IMG/VR virus record: IMGVR_UViG_3300006754_006448
Span: 1-24,507 of that record
Reading direction: 5' to 3' (one strand)
From: a virus
Length of the DNA: 24,507 bases
Positions 23,051 to 24,507 of the stretch are shown here, in pieces. A program made the position numbers and the translations under genes. Each line of letters begins with the position of its first letter. The first letter of the stretch is position 1. The notes beneath the pieces were generated by a model. It was not told where the DNA came from. It searched no databases and saw only the letters and a program-made list of their open reading frames with translations.

Positions 23051-24507
23051 CTGCCCTGATACAAAAGTCCACCGGGGCGCTTCTCTTTAATAAGCGTTGA
23101 CAGAACAGCGTTATTTACCATCTCAGCAATTTGTTTGCCGCGCTCTTCTTCTGCCGCATTGCCATCAGAATTATTTGAGGCACTGGTTGCAGTATTGCCA
23201 TTTTGGTCAACGTTAACGACGATGTTAATGTTGTTGTTCGTGGATCCGGTTCCGCCGGCGTCCTCTGAACCCATAGCATTTCTTGTTACGCCGCCAACAT
23301 AGCCGCCCTCTGCGTAGCCCCTAACCGAACCGGCGTTTAGCCTTTCAAAGAAGTCTTGGCCGTACTTGTCTACCGTTCTTCTGTTGACTACATACTCACC
23401 GCCAGTGAGCATGGCGGGTACATTGTCACTACCCACAGTCGCGGCATTTCTTATTGCTCCGCCCATCGCGTGACCCGGAATTCTGTGGTCCCAGCCCATA
23501 GCCCGCGCTGTTGCTGCGAGGCCACCTGTACCGCCGCCACGAATATTTGCGCCACCGCCACGAATATTTGCGCCACCGAAGGCATGATCAGCCCATCTTT
23601 CGTTATCCCCCCGATCGCCTCGGAACTGTATATTGTTGCGATTATTCATTATTTTGGGAGCTTTGCCGCCGCCCGTGAATGGACTAGCAGCCCCCGGCCC
23701 GCCGTAACTTCTTGCCGTCGGACTCCACCACTGTTTCATACCCTGCATGAATGGGTTGTCGGTTACGGGCCGTTGGGTGTATTTAAATTTCTTCAACCTC
23801 TTGCTCATCTTAAAGCCGTCAACTTTATTTTCTCGCTGGGTTCTTAACGCCCTATGGAAAGCTTTTGCCCCCCTCTCATGTTGTAATGCCCCACCGGGGC
23901 CATATGCCCTTTCAAGGCGTCTTTTGCTTTTGGCTGGTAACGAGGCCATTGCTTCCTTATTAATTCGTCCGGTTTCAGGATCAGTTACGTCACCCATTAT
24001 ACCCTGTGCCCTGTTAGCCTCGGCGGCATTTGCCCAATTCATAAGACCCTCAGCAGCCATAGAGGTTGCGATACTGATGCCGGTTGAAATAAATGCACCT
24101 TTTATGTTCTTTTTCTTCTGATCGTGGAAATTCTTTAGTTGTTCTTCATATGCTTTTCTATGCTCCTCTTTTGCCTCGAGGTAATTCAGGAGTGCGTCTT
24201 GTTTACCAAATTTAAAGGCATTGTGTGGGTTGTCCGGGTCAGTAAGAGCTAGCGCAGACAAACCTATTTCATTCGGATCGTTCGGGTCTTTTCTTACGTC
24301 CACATTAAATTCGCCCTTCGTGGGCCTTGTTCTGTGGTCAACAGTATATGTATTTTTCAACAACATGTCGGCCATGTCATTTTCAAGCTCTTTCCTTGAA
24401 GTTATAAAAGCTTCTGGGTCCGCGTTTTCGACAGCCTTGGAAGTCACATGTCCTTCGTCAACGAGCCTTTTTAATTCTTCCTTACCTGCCAGCCCCCAAC
24501 CCGAGGC
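23047..24507 (-). CDS. H: Tail tape measure protein, C-terminal part
   Basis: The frame is open to the window edge; the GTG at 24447 is an internal Val codon and the 5' end lies outside. The visible 486 or so residues contain a charged coiled-coil-like segment (LNYLEAKEEHRKAYEEQLKN, about 24200-24100), a short hydrophobic helix (GAFISTGISIATSMA, 24055-24099), a basic segment, a Gly/Asn-rich region, and the C-terminal tape-measure motif VPAMLTGGEYVVNRRTVDKYG followed by FFERLNAG and GGYVGG (parts around 23300-23450). The tape measure sets tail length and enters the cell envelope. In lambda it sits upstream of M on the same strand. Here it lies after J and points the opposite way, sharing TTAA stops. 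A minor tail protein with the same C-terminal motif is the main alternative. Confidence 0.7.
   Translation of the reverse strand, partial: ASGWGLAGKEELKRLVDEGHVTSKAVENADPEAFITSRKELENDMADMLLKNTYTVDHRTRPTKGEFNVDVRKDPNDPNEIGLSALALTDPDNPHNAFKFGKQDALLNYLEAKEEHRKAYEEQLKNFHDQKKKNIKGAFISTGISIATSMAAEGLMNWANAAEANRAQGIMGDVTDPETGRINKEAMASLPAKSKRRLERAYGPGGALQHERGAKAFHRALRTQRENKVDGFKMSKRLKKFKYTQRPVTDNPFMQGMKQWWSPTARSYGGPGAASPFTGGGKAPKIMNNRNNIQFRGDRGDNERWADHAFGGANIRGGGANIRGGGTGGLAATARAMGWDHRIPGHAMGGAIRNAATVGSDNVPAMLTGGEYVVNRRTVDKYGQDFFERLNAGSVRGYAEGGYVGGVTRNAMGSEDAGGTGSTNNNINIVVNVDQNGNTATSASNNSDGNAAEEERGKQIAEMVNNAVLSTLIKEKRPGGLLYQGS
23534..23578 (-). repeat. Two tandem 21-base units in the tape-measure gene
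   Basis: Two perfect copies of a 21-base unit (23534-23554 and 23555-23575) plus three bases encode ANIRGGG twice. It is a short in-frame repeat in the Gly-rich region, probably from slippage or unequal recombination. Confidence 0.85.

Noticed and set aside
23047-23060. A bidirectional terminator at the J-side/tape-measure junction
   Set aside because: The sequence around TTAA does not form a stable GC-rich hairpin with a T-run on either strand.
1-24507. CRISPR arrays, tRNA genes, insertion sequences or attachment sites
   Set aside because: No regularly spaced repeats, cloverleaf-like stretches, transposase or integrase frames, or flanking duplications were found by reading; the sequence is almost wholly coding.

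Overview
The window looks like part of an AT-rich, tightly packed tailed-phage genome, best fitting a siphovirus with a lambda-type tail tip. Supporting evidence: a phage DnaE-type polymerase end; an ordered set of lambda M-L-K-I-J homologues; a tail tape-measure C-terminus; and long fibre proteins built from IPT/TIG, collagen-like and carbohydrate-binding-like modules. The cupredoxin-like domain and the paired GxGY repeats are domain types I associate with marine phages, so an uncultured marine phage on a Gram-negative host is my inference. No rRNA, tRNA, integrase, insertion sequence or CRISPR array was seen. Coding direction switches three times.

Region 1 (1-6115, plus strand) mixes DNA metabolism with sugar metabolism. 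It holds the C-terminus of a DnaE-like polymerase, an SDR nucleotide-sugar epimerase joined to it by an ATGA overlap, an SSB-like protein with an acidic tail, a GT4-DUF4214-GT9 glycosyltransferase, the second half of that GT9 domain in a separate overlapping frame, and a Rad52-superfamily-like annealing protein. The SSB-like and Rad52-like genes each have a near-consensus sigma70 promoter placed so close that transcription should begin at the ATG itself, giving leaderless mRNAs.

Region 2 (6105-14669, minus strand) is read right to left as one probable operon: GT2 glycosyltransferase, tail protein with a C-terminal IPT domain, 1486-residue multi-IPT protein with a cupredoxin-like domain, 582-residue collagen-like fibre, and a small fibre-associated protein. 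The last four are joined by TAATG or ATGGGTAA overlaps, which suggests translational coupling. This set probably forms and decorates the fibres.

Region 3 (14670-23050, plus strand) starts at a divergent promoter region and contains M, L, K, I and J homologues in lambda order, then a protein combining a tail-assembly-chaperone-like segment with GxGY repeats. The L homologue carries a carbohydrate-binding-like module between its two iron-sulfur cysteine pairs.

Region 4 (23047-24507, minus strand) is the C-terminal part of the tape-measure protein. It faces the tail-tip genes head-on, which is opposite to the lambda arrangement. Coding is nearly continuous; the only non-coding stretch above 100 bases is 14670-14775. 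The most notable points are the split GT9 domain, the two leaderless promoters, the inserted module in gpL, the inverted tape-measure gene and the sugar genes within the replication block.
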